Positions 1 through 5,742 of a stretch of 5,794 nucleotides of DNA are shown one piece after another. The notes beneath the pieces were generated by a model. The model made no database searches, was not told the origin of the DNA, and worked only from the letters and a program-made list of their open reading frames with translations. Positions within the stretch are counted from its first letter, which is position 1. Each line of letters begins with the position of its first letter. The position numbers were made by a program, and so were the translations under genes. The stretch comes from DASRTE01 sp035316885 (GTDB taxonomy: Bacteria > Actinomycetota > Actinomycetes > Jiangellales > Jiangellaceae): contig DATHII010000232.1 of the NCBI GenBank assembly GCA_035316885.1, forward strand, positions 1-5,794, read 5' to 3'.

Positions 1-1
1 C

Positions 2-1246
2 CGCGACCTGGTCGACCTGCTCGGAAACCCGCAACACGGCTACCCCGTCATCCATGTCGGCGGCACCAACGGAAAGACGTCGACCGCTCGGATGATCGAC
101 GGGCTGCTCCACGAGTTCGGCCTGCGAACCGGCCGGTTCACCAGCCCGCACCTGGAGTCGATCACGGAGCGGATCTGCCTCGATGGCGAGCCGGTCGACG
201 GCCACCGCTTCGCCGACACTTACGCCGAAGTGGCCCCCTACCTCGAGCTGGTCGACCAGCGCCACGAGGTCCGGCTGTCCTTCTTCGAGGTTCTGACCGC
301 GATGGCATTCGCCGCGTTCGCCGACGCACCGGTCGACGTCGCCGTTGTCGAAGTCGGCCTGGGGGGCTCCTGGGACGCCACCAACGTCGCCGACGGCAAG
401 GTCGCCATCGTGACACCGGTCTCGGTCGACCACGCCGAGTACCTCGGTGACACCGTCGAGGAGATCGCCGGAGAGAAAGCGGGCATCATCAAGCCGGGAT
501 CGTTCGCCGTACTCGCGAGCCAGGACGAGGCCGCCGCCGAGGTGCTACTCCGCCGCACTGCCGACGTGGGGGCGACGACCGCCCGCGAGGGCCTGGAGTT
601 CCGGGTGCGAACGCGTGAGGTTGCTCTGGGCGGTCAGCTGCTGAGCTTCGACGGTCTGGCTGGAAGCTACGACGACGTGTTCCTCCCGTTGCACGGTGCG
701 CACCAGGCGCAGAACGCGGCGTCGGCTCTGGCCGCCGTCGAGGCGTTCCTGGGCGGTGGACGCGACAGGATCGATCCCGACGCGGTGCGGGCCGCGTTCG
801 CTAAGGCCGGGTCGCCGGGACGGCTGGAGGTGGTCCGGCGCAGCCCGACGGTGCTGATCGACGCGGCGCACAATCCGGCGGGCGCGCGCGCGCTCGCGGC
901 GGCCGTCACCGAGGAGTTCGCCTTCAGCAGCCTGGTCGGAGTGGTCGCAGCGCTGAGCGACAAGGACGTCTTCGGCATCCTCAAGACCCTCGAGCCGGTC
1001 GTCGATGTGGTCGTGGCCACCGAGAACTCCTCCCCGCGGTCGCTCGCCGTCGACGACCTCGTCAGGATTGCCCTTAATGTCTTCGGCCAGGACCGCGTCC
1101 ACCAGGCGTCGACCCTGCCCGACGCCATCGAGATCGCCGTCACGCTCGCCGAGCGGGATGCGCCGCTTGGCGGCGGCGGGGTGTTGGTGACGGGCTCCGT
1201 GGTCACCGCGGGCGATGCCCGGCGGCTGCTCGGCGGCCGGTCGTGA
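2..1246 (+). CDS. folC: Folylpolyglutamate synthase / dihydrofolate synthase, 5'-truncated by window edge
   Basis: An ATP-dependent ligase that adds glutamate to folates in the cytoplasm and, in bifunctional forms, makes dihydrofolate from dihydropteroate. The reading frame is open from base 2, so the true start lies outside the window; 414 codons plus the TGA remain, and roughly 30-60 N-terminal residues are probably missing against a usual 430-490 aa. The family motifs appear in order. The P-loop GGTNGKTST is at 59-85 and SPHL at 143-154. FEVLTAMAF is followed by GLGGSWDATNV at 356-388. The DH...GEKAGIIKPG block has a metal-ligand-type His at 431-433 and, fifteen codons on, the Lys (476-478) that is carbamylated in characterised FolC proteins. 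DAAHNPAG at 860-883 lies in the C-terminal ligase domain. An internal ATG at 92 lies after the P-loop and cannot be the true start. The stop overlaps the next gene's start (GTGA), implying one transcript. The identification is secure; which of the two activities is present cannot be read from sequence. Confidence 0.96.
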   Translation, partial: RDLVDLLGNPQHGYPVIHVGGTNGKTSTARMIDGLLHEFGLRTGRFTSPHLESITERICLDGEPVDGHRFADTYAEVAPYLELVDQRHEVRLSFFEVLTAMAFAAFADAPVDVAVVEVGLGGSWDATNVADGKVAIVTPVSVDHAEYLGDTVEEIAGEKAGIIKPGSFAVLASQDEAAAEVLLRRTADVGATTAREGLEFRVRTREVALGGQLLSFDGLAGSYDDVFLPLHGAHQAQNAASALAAVEAFLGGGRDRIDPDAVRAAFAKAGSPGRLEVVRRSPTVLIDAAHNPAGARALAAAVTEEFAFSSLVGVVAALSDKDVFGILKTLEPVVDVVVATENSSPRSLAVDDLVRIALNVFGQDRVHQASTLPDAIEIAVTLAERDAPLGGGGVLVTGSVVTAGDARRLLGGRS

Positions 1247-1584
1247 ACCGGATCGCCGCGACGGTCCTCGTGGTAGAGGCGATCGTCATCGGCCTGGCGA
1301 TACCAGTTGCCGTCAGCGTCTCCGACGTCGATGCATCGACCGCCGTTCCCGTGGGACTGGCCGTGGCCGTGGCGTGCGTGACGGCGGCCGCGCTGCTTCG
1401 CAGAGGGTCGGTCGGCTACCGCCTCGGTTCGGTTCTGCAGGTCATGGCCGTCGGGCTCGGTTTCGTGGTGCCGGAGATGTTCATCCTGGGCGGCATCTTC
1501 GCTCTGCTGTGGTTCCTGACCCTGCGCCTCGGCCGCGAGGTGGAGCAGGCCGAGGCCGCCCGCCGCGAGGGCGATCAGGACTGA
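1243..1584 (+). CDS. DUF4233 family small integral membrane protein
   Basis: A 113-aa protein starting at a GTG whose last two bases are shared with the folC TGA (GTGA overlap), a layout typical of translational coupling. Hydrophobic segments sit at about residues 5-26, 33-52, 60-77 and 78-96, giving four predicted transmembrane helices. A charged, Glu/Arg-rich cytoplasmic-type tail (GREVEQAEAARREGDQD) closes the protein. The length, the helix pattern and the position directly between folC and ndk match the actinobacterial DUF4233 family, whose molecular function is not established. Nothing catalytic is visible. Its fixed place beside folC suggests a role linked to the folate or nucleotide operon, but that is inference from context only. 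The family assignment is from recall of the pattern, not from a search. Confidence 0.85.
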   Translation: MNRIAATVLVVEAIVIGLAIPVAVSVSDVDASTAVPVGLAVAVACVTAAALLRRGSVGYRLGSVLQVMAVGLGFVVPEMFILGGIFALLWFLTLRLGREVEQAEAARREGDQD

Positions 1585-1632
1585 CCGGACGTAGCCTCCG
1601 AGGCCAGGTGGTCGTATCGGCGGGCGCGTCGT

Positions 1633-1638
1633 TAGGGT
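1633..1638 (+). promoter_or_regulatory. Possible -10 element (TAGGGT) ahead of ndk
   Basis: The 102-base gap between the DUF4233 gene and ndk is long enough for an ndk promoter. TAGGGT fits the actinobacterial TANNNT -10 pattern and would give a leader of about 40 bases. No convincing -35 hexamer lies 16-19 bases upstream, so this is a weak call and read-through from folC is equally possible. Confidence 0.22.
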
Positions 1639-1675
1639 TCCCCCGGTCAATCTCTCACCCGAACGCCCCTTGCCT

Positions 1676-1680
1676 AGGAG
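1676..1680 (+). promoter_or_regulatory. Ribosome binding site fixing the GTG start of ndk
   Basis: AGGAG lies six bases before the GTG at 1687. It supports GTG rather than any internal ATG, and the resulting N-terminus (SERTLVLIKPDAV) is the canonical start of NDK proteins. Confidence 0.85.
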
Positions 1681-1686
1681 CACGCA

Positions 1687-2097
1687 GTGTCCGAGCGCAC
1701 CCTCGTCCTCATCAAGCCCGACGCCGTCCGTCGCGGACTGGTGGGGGAGATCCTCGCCCGTTACGAGCGCAGAGGGCTGTCGATCGTCGCGATGGACCAG
1801 CGCGTGGTCGACCCGAGGCTGTCCGACGCGCATTACGCCGAGCACGTCGACAAGCCGTTCTACCCGGCGTTGCGGGAGTTCATCACGGGTGGGCCGCTGG
1901 TCGCGATGGTGCTGGAGGGTGATTCGGCCATCGAGGTCGTCCGGGACATGAACGGCGTGACCGACGCCCGCAAGGCCGCACCCGGCACGGTGCGTGGCGA
2001 CCTCGCGCTCTCGACGTCGCAGAACCTCGTCCACGCCTCTGACTCCGCCGAATCGGCCGTGCGCGAGGTCGACCTCTGGTTCCCTGCCCTGAACTGA
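1687..2097 (+). CDS. ndk: Nucleoside diphosphate kinase
   Basis: Transfers the gamma-phosphate of ATP to NDPs through a phosphohistidine intermediate, balancing cytoplasmic (d)NTP pools. The 136-aa length is normal for bacterial NDK. The N-terminal TLVLIKPDAVRRGLVGEI carries the Lys10 and KPDAV signature. The block at residues 99-119 (PGTVRGDLALSTSQNLVHASD) contains the nucleotide-binding Arg103, Asn113 and the catalytic His116 within the HASDS motif. The start is a GTG with a well-spaced AGGAG. The folC-DUF4233-ndk order is the standard actinobacterial neighbourhood. No odd residue, truncation or frameshift is visible; all catalytic positions I can place are intact. Confidence 0.97.
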   Translation: MSERTLVLIKPDAVRRGLVGEILARYERRGLSIVAMDQRVVDPRLSDAHYAEHVDKPFYPALREFITGGPLVAMVLEGDSAIEVVRDMNGVTDARKAAPGTVRGDLALSTSQNLVHASDSAESAVREVDLWFPALN

Positions 2098-2112
2098 GGA
2101 AAGCTGACGGGC

Positions 2113-2337
2113 ATGCACCTGTCGCCATCGACACCGTCGGGCTGGCTGGCTTTGTGGTTGGCGGTCCGGCTCGACCGGGCCCGGTCGGAGCGGGAGCACG
2201 GGGCATCGTCAGTCGAATGGATGATCGTCGCAGCCGTCCTGGTGGTGATCGCCACCGCGCTCGGAGTGATCATCTTCAACCTCGTCACCGACCAGGGCAC
2301 CCCGGTCGAGCCGCAGCGGCCCCCTGGTGGGCTCTGA
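2113..2337 (+). CDS. Small class III prepilin-like (Flp/TadE-like) single-pass membrane protein
   Basis: A 74-aa protein starting 15 bases after the ndk stop, with a GAGGAAAG purine tract at 2096-2103 overlapping that stop. A basic leader of about 30 residues ends in EHG. It is followed by ASSVEW and one hydrophobic helix at residues 36-58, then a short Pro-rich tail. This is the arrangement of class III signal peptides cleaved by TadV/prepilin-type peptidases: a Gly at -1, a small residue at +1, and Glu at +5 (Gly30 / Ala31, Glu35 here), as in Flp pilins and TadE-like pseudopilins. No tad/flp assembly genes are nearby, so it would act with machinery encoded elsewhere or be a membrane protein that only resembles a pilin. 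The ATG gives a rather long leader; TTG at 2152 is a possible later start. Real coding is supported by the strand, the tight spacing after ndk and the structured product. The function is unproven. Confidence 0.66.
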   Translation: MHLSPSTPSGWLALWLAVRLDRARSEREHGASSVEWMIVAAVLVVIATALGVIIFNLVTDQGTPVEPQRPPGGL

Positions 2338-2390
2338 GCCGAACCGCTGGCCGGAAGGGGCGGTGGCGGGCTGCCCAGACGGGTGTGCCG

Positions 2391-3197
2391 TCAAGCAGGT
2401 TCGATGGGCAACTGGATGCCGTCGAGGGCGTCGGGACACGGGCAGTTCCGGCCGAGGTCGAGTGCGGCCACGGTGCGGAGCACCAGCTCCCGCATCCGCT
2501 CGGTGTTCTCCGCGAAAACGCGGAACACCTCCGCCTGTGTCACCGTGTCGCCGCCGTCGACACCGGCGTCGAGGTCGGTGACGAGCGCAACGGCGGTGAA
2601 GCAGAGGGCGAGTTCGCGGGCCAGAACGGCCTCCGGGTGCCCGGTCATGTTGACCAGTGACCAGCCCTGCGCGGCGAACCAGCGCGACTCGGCGCGGGTC
2701 GAGAAGCGCGGGCCTTCGACGACCACCATGGTGCCGCCGTCGACCGGGTCGAGCCCGGCTGCAGTCGCCTGTTCCACGACGACCCCGCGTCCGGCCGGGC
2801 AGTACGGGTCGGCAAACGGCACGTGCACCGCGCCTTGGTCGTAGAAGGTCTGGACGCGGCCTGCGGTCCGGTCGACGAGCTGGTCCGGGACGACGAACGT
2901 TCCCGGCCCGAATTCCGGGCGCAGGCTCCCCACGGCGCAGGGTGCGACGACCTGACGCACGCCGAGCGATCGCAGCGCCCACAGGTTGGCCCGGTACGGG
3001 ATGCGATGGGGCGGGTACCGATGGTCCTTGCCGTGCCGGGGGAGGAACGCGACTGCGCGACCACCAACGGTCCCGACGGTGACAGCGTCGCTCGGCTGCC
3101 CGTACGGCGTGTCGACGCCCACCTCGGCCGCATCCTCGAGCAGGGCATAGAAACCCGAGCCGCCGATGACCCCGATCTCGGCGGTGCCCACGCCCAT
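2391..3197 (-). CDS. mtnP: S-methyl-5'-thioadenosine phosphorylase (PNP/MTAP family 2)
   Basis: Cleaves methylthioadenosine with phosphate to adenine and 5-methylthioribose-1-phosphate, salvaging the by-product of polyamine and other SAM-dependent syntheses. The protein has 268 aa, normal for the family. Visible motifs are GGSGFY (residues 12-17, phosphate loop), RHG at 54-56 with HRYPPHRIPYRAN (59-71), APCAVGSLRPE (85-95), EGPRFSTRAES (161-171) and NMTGHPEAVLARE (183-195). The base-recognition segment reads VTDLDAG with Asp208 and Asp210. In family knowledge an Asp pair here favours 6-aminopurine (adenine) substrates, while Asn there marks inosine/guanosine PNPs and MTI phosphorylase. The tail has a CPC pair (Cys252, Cys254), a CXC element known from several MTAP relatives. 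The ATG at 3197-3195 is preceded on the minus strand by GGGGAGGA at good spacing. It is convergent with the prepilin-like gene (53 bases apart) and divergent from the radical SAM gene. MTA is the likely substrate; a broader purine specificity cannot be excluded. Confidence 0.9.
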   Translation of the reverse strand: MGVGTAEIGVIGGSGFYALLEDAAEVGVDTPYGQPSDAVTVGTVGGRAVAFLPRHGKDHRYPPHRIPYRANLWALRSLGVRQVVAPCAVGSLRPEFGPGTFVVPDQLVDRTAGRVQTFYDQGAVHVPFADPYCPAGRGVVVEQATAAGLDPVDGGTMVVVEGPRFSTRAESRWFAAQGWSLVNMTGHPEAVLARELALCFTAVALVTDLDAGVDGGDTVTQAEVFRVFAENTERMRELVLRTVAALDLGRNCPCPDALDGIQLPIEPA

Positions 3198-3294
3198 GAC
3201 GGTCCTCCCCTCGGCGGTCGTGCGGGGCGATCCTAGGACGAGCCGGTCGCGCTACCCTGAGGCCGTCCCCTCGTCGCACTCGGAGCGCATCGCC
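3198..3294. promoter_or_regulatory. Divergent promoter region between mtnP and the radical SAM gene
   Basis: These 97 bases separate two divergent starts and so must contain the start signals for both unless one is transcribed from further away. TACCCT at 3253-3258 (plus) and TAGGAT read on the minus strand from 3235 to 3230 both fit TANNNT -10 elements at plausible distances from their genes. The minus element lies in the palindrome TCCTAGGA at 3231-3238. No clear -35 boxes are seen. A strong GGGGAGGA ribosome binding site for mtnP is present on the minus strand just upstream of its ATG. Confidence 0.4.
3282..3285 (+). promoter_or_regulatory. Ribosome binding site deciding the radical SAM gene start at 3295
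   Basis: GGAG lies nine bases before the ATG at 3295. The frame stays open upstream to an ATG at 3166, but that extension would run antisense into mtnP, lacks a ribosome binding site and has no family-like sequence. The protein from 3295 begins MSIESLFPRLEPLLPRVQKP, the expected family N-terminus. Confidence 0.75.
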
Positions 3295-5223
3295 ATGTCC
3301 ATCGAGTCGCTGTTCCCACGGTTGGAGCCGCTCCTCCCTCGGGTGCAGAAACCGATCCAGTACGTGGGCGGCGAGCTCAACGCCACGGTCAAGGACTGGG
3401 GCGCCGACGAGGCCACCGTCCGGTGGGCGCTGATGTACCCGGACGCCTACGAGGTCGGCTTGCCCAACCAGGGCGTGCAGATCCTCTACGAGGTGCTCAA
3501 CGAGCGCGACGGGGTGCTGGCCGAGCGGACCTACTCGGTGTGGCCGGACCTCGAGGCGCTCATGCGGGAGCACGGCATCGGCCAGTTCACCGTCGACGCC
3601 CACCGTCCGGTGTCGGCGTTCGACCTGTTGGGCATCTCCTTCGCCACCGAGCTCGGCTACACGAACATGCTCGCCGCACTCGACCTCGCCGGCATCCCGC
3701 TCTTGGCGGTCGACCGTGCCGATGCACATCCGGTGGTCATCGCGGGCGGGCACGCAGCGTTCAACCCGGAGCCGATCGCCGACTTCCTCGACGCCGCGGT
3801 GCTCGGCGACGGCGAGGAGGTCGTGCTCGCGATCACCGAGGTGGTCCGCGAGTGGAAGGCCGAGGGTCGTCCTGGCGGACGTGACGGCCTCCTCCTGCGG
3901 CTGGCCGCGAGCGGCGGCGTGTACGTGCCGAAGTTCTACGACGTTTCGTATCTGCCCGACGGCCGCATCCAGCGGGTGGCGCCGAACCGGCCCGGCGTGC
4001 CGTGGCGCGTGCACAAGCACACGGTCATGGACCTGAACTCCTGGCCCTACCCCCGCAAGCCATTGGTGCCGCTGGCCGAGACCGTGCACGAGCGCTTCAG
4101 CGTCGAGATCTTCCGGGGCTGTACCCGGGGGTGCCGCTTCTGCCAGGCGGGGATGATCACCCGACCGGTACGCGAGCGCTCCATCACCGCGATCGGCGAC
4201 ATGGTCAAGACCGGGATCGAGCGCTCCGGCTTCGAAGAGGTCGGACTGCTCTCGCTGTCCAGCGCCGACCACTCCGAGATCGGTTCGATCGCCAGCGGGC
4301 TGGCGGACCGCTACGAGGGCACGAACGTATCGCTCTCGTTGCCGTCGACCCGGGTCGACGCCTTCAACGTCACGCTCGCGAACGAGTTGTCCCGCAACGG
4401 GCGCCGGTCCGGTTTGACCTTCGCCCCCGAGGGCGGGTCCGAGCGGATGCGAAGGGTGATCAACAAGATGGTCACCGAGGACGACCTCGTCCGAACGGTG
4501 TCGACTGCGTACGGCCATGGCTGGCGGCAGGTGAAGCTCTACTTCATGTGTGGATTGCCGACGGAGACCGACGACGATGTGCTCGCTATCGCCGATCTCG
4601 CGAAGAAGGTCATCGCCACCGGGCGTGAGGCCTCCGGCAGCCGCGACATCCGCTGTACGGTCTCGATCGGCGCTTTCGTGCCGAAGCCGCACACGCCGTT
4701 CCAGTGGGCGGCGCAATGCGACCACGAGACCGTCGACGCCCGGCTGGCCGCGCTGCGCACGGCTATCCGCTCCGACCGCGCGTACGGCAAGGCGATCGGA
4801 ATCCGTTACCACGACGGCAAGCCCAGCGTCGTCGAAGGGATGCTCTCGCGGGGCGACCGGCGGGTAGGCCGTGTCATCCGCGAGGTCTGGGAGCGGGGAG
4901 GGCGTTTCGACGGCTGGAGCGAGTACTTCTCCTACGACCGCTGGGCCGATGCGGCCTCGACTGCGCTGGCTGGTGAGCCGGTCGACCTGGACTGGTACAC
5001 GACCCGCGAGCGTGACTATCCCGAGGTGCTGCCCTGGGACCACCTCGACTCCGGCCTCGACCGCGACTGGCTGTGGGAGGACTGGCGCGACGCGGTCGAC
5101 GGGGTCGAGGTCGAGGACTGCCGCTGGACGCCCTGCTTCGACTGCGGCGTCTGTCCGCAGATGGGCACCGAGATCCAGATCGGCCCCACGGGCAGGAAAC
5201 TGCTCCCCCTCGCCGCCGTCTGA
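3295..5223 (+). CDS. B12-binding-type radical SAM protein, TIGR03960 family
   Basis: A 642-aa protein of the TIGR03960 radical SAM group, whose substrate and reaction are not established. The N-terminus carries the family block IQYVGGELNATVKDW (residues 21-35). Next comes a Rossmann-like, B12-binding-type region at about 40-200, including GISFATELGYTNM (113-125) and GGHAAFNPEPIADF (151-164). The radical SAM core begins with the 4Fe-4S ligand motif CTRGCRFC: Cys276, Cys280 and Cys283. The SAM-contacting GGSE follows at 380-383 and YFMCGLPTETDDD at 416-428. The C-terminus holds a second Cys cluster (Cys609, 614, 617, 620) in WTPCFDCGVCPQMG, suggesting an additional metal or cluster site. In many bacteria this family is fused to, or directly followed by, a DUF2344 (TIGR03936) protein. 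Here the protein ends cleanly after the Cys cluster and no DUF2344 gene follows in the window. Family identity is strong; a role near tRNA/rRNA or ribosome-related genes is suggested only by the usual genome context. Confidence 0.9.
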   Translation: MSIESLFPRLEPLLPRVQKPIQYVGGELNATVKDWGADEATVRWALMYPDAYEVGLPNQGVQILYEVLNERDGVLAERTYSVWPDLEALMREHGIGQFTVDAHRPVSAFDLLGISFATELGYTNMLAALDLAGIPLLAVDRADAHPVVIAGGHAAFNPEPIADFLDAAVLGDGEEVVLAITEVVREWKAEGRPGGRDGLLLRLAASGGVYVPKFYDVSYLPDGRIQRVAPNRPGVPWRVHKHTVMDLNSWPYPRKPLVPLAETVHERFSVEIFRGCTRGCRFCQAGMITRPVRERSITAIGDMVKTGIERSGFEEVGLLSLSSADHSEIGSIASGLADRYEGTNVSLSLPSTRVDAFNVTLANELSRNGRRSGLTFAPEGGSERMRRVINKMVTEDDLVRTVSTAYGHGWRQVKLYFMCGLPTETDDDVLAIADLAKKVIATGREASGSRDIRCTVSIGAFVPKPHTPFQWAAQCDHETVDARLAALRTAIRSDRAYGKAIGIRYHDGKPSVVEGMLSRGDRRVGRVIREVWERGGRFDGWSEYFSYDRWADAASTALAGEPVDLDWYTTRERDYPEVLPWDHLDSGLDRDWLWEDWRDAVDGVEVEDCRWTPCFDCGVCPQMGTEIQIGPTGRKLLPLAAV

Positions 5224-5240
5224 CCCGGTCGTTGATCACG

Positions 5241-5306
5241 TTCACCACCCTGACGGACGGTTCACCAGGCTCCGGAACCTGGTGAACCACCTACACGCCT
5301 GGTGAA
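5241..5306. repeat. Symmetric nested inverted-repeat array of four TTCACCA/TGGTGAA heptamers
   Basis: In the gap after the radical SAM gene, TTCACCA occurs at 5241-5247 and 5261-5267, and its reverse complement TGGTGAA at 5280-5286 and 5300-5306. Outer and inner pairs share exactly the same centre (5273.5), and neighbouring like copies are 20 bases apart, close to two helical turns. The inner pair extends to a perfect 11-base stem (5259-5269 with 5278-5288) around an 8-base loop that itself contains the palindrome TCCGGA. The spacers between inner and outer copies are 11 bases on each side and unrelated in sequence. It may be an operator for a dimer-of-dimers regulator, possibly of the downstream GNAT gene, or a terminator of the upstream gene. 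No U-rich tract follows the stem. The geometry is directly visible; the function is inferred. Confidence 0.85.
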
Positions 5307-5325
5307 GTGGGGCGAATGTGGGGCG
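5307..5325 (+). repeat. Two direct copies of GTGGGGCG, 11 bases apart
   Basis: GTGGGGCG is at 5307-5314 and again at 5318-5325, immediately after the outer TGGTGAA copy and just before the GNAT ribosome binding site. The spacing is about one helical turn. It could be part of the same regulatory region, or a short chance repeat in GC-rich sequence. Confidence 0.4.
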
Positions 5326-5350
5326 CGTCACCGACGTCCGAGGAGACTGC

Positions 5351-5713
5351 ATGACTGCGCACGGCGTCCGGGTCCGCGGAGCCACGGCCGACGATGCGCC
5401 CATGCTGGCCCGGCTTCGCCGCGCGTGGGCCGAGGAGAACGGACCGGTCGGCATGCTCAACCTCGCCGTGTTCGAACGGATGCCGCGTCCTGGTCGGCCC
5501 TAACAGCGTTGGGGATACGTCGCGAACGTGTTCGTTCTCGCCGAGCACCGCAACGGCGGCATCGGCGCAGGACTCCTCGACGCGGCGGTCGCACATGCGC
5601 GCGAGCAGGGGTTCACGCGCCTCGTGCTGAACTCGAGCGAACGCTCCGTGTCACTGTACGAGCGGTTCGGCTTCAGACCTTCGCGCTTGCTCCAACTCGA
5701 TCTGGAGGAGTGA
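5351..5713 (+). pseudogene. GNAT-family N-acetyltransferase, broken by in-frame stop and probable internal deletion
   Basis: GNAT proteins move an acetyl group from acetyl-CoA to an amine. An AGGAG at 5341-5345 precedes the ATG at 5351, and the frame reads MTAHGVRVRGATADDAPMLARLRRAWAEE, a normal GNAT first strand and helix. It continues through GPVGMLNLAVFERMPRPGRP to a TAA at 5501-5503. The same frame then resumes without any shift as QRWGYVANVFVLAEHRNGGIGAGLLDAA, carrying the acetyl-CoA-binding motif A (R-N-G-G-I-G). It ends with the motif B-like SSERSVSLYERFGFRPS and a TGA at 5711-5713. The whole frame has 120 codons besides the final stop, against about 150 or more residues in relatives. 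The shortfall lies between the first helix and VGMLNLAVFER, where roughly 30 residues appear to be gone. GTG at 5528 could start a C-terminal fragment, but it would lack the substrate-binding half. A sequencing error could explain the stop but not the shortening. Confidence 0.8.
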
Positions 5714-5716
5714 CCG

Positions 5717-5742
5717 CGAGCCGTCAGACGGTCGACGGCTCG
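5717..5742. terminator. GC-rich hairpin between convergent genes, candidate bidirectional terminator
   Basis: CGAGCCGTC at 5717-5725 pairs perfectly with GACGGCTCG at 5734-5742 around an 8-base loop. It lies just past the GNAT stop and overlaps the stop codon of the minus-strand oxidase gene, the usual place for a shared terminator. No T tract follows on either strand, which is common in actinobacterial hairpin terminators but makes the call tentative. Confidence 0.55.

Noticed and set aside
136..142. An extra copy of TTCACCA-like sequence in folC
   Set aside because: It encodes the conserved F-T-S-P-H-L motif of FolC, stands alone with no inverted partner, and is explained by protein coding.
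1591..1605. Small GCCTC-GAGGC palindrome between the DUF4233 gene and ndk
   Set aside because: The stem is only four or five bases with almost no loop. It is no better than chance at this base composition and gives no sign of a terminator or operator.
667..2199. Long minus-strand open frame opposite folC, the DUF4233 gene and ndk
   Set aside because: It covers three well-identified plus-strand genes and has no recognisable sequence of its own. It is again a codon-bias shadow.
2314..2349. CAGCGG / CCGCTG inverted repeat across the end of the prepilin-like gene, considered as a terminator
   Set aside because: It has only six paired bases with a 24-base loop, and the left arm lies within coding sequence. 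That is too weak in GC-rich DNA, although a terminator is expected somewhere in this convergent gap.
3166..3294. Upstream extension of the radical SAM frame to an earlier ATG
   Set aside because: It overlaps the mtnP start antisense, has no ribosome binding site, and its residues do not resemble the family. The ATG at 3295 has both a GGAG and the expected N-terminus.
2209..5043. A very long minus-strand open frame antisense to mtnP's surroundings and the radical SAM gene
   Set aside because: Its product is low-complexity Arg/Gly/Pro/His-rich, with no domain, and it lies opposite a clearly conserved gene. It is the typical shadow of GC-rich codon bias.
5501..5503. Recoding or readthrough at the GNAT TAA
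   Set aside because: TAA is not the codon used for selenocysteine or pyrrolysine, no recoding structure is evident just after it, and the gene also appears internally deleted. Decay is the simpler reading.
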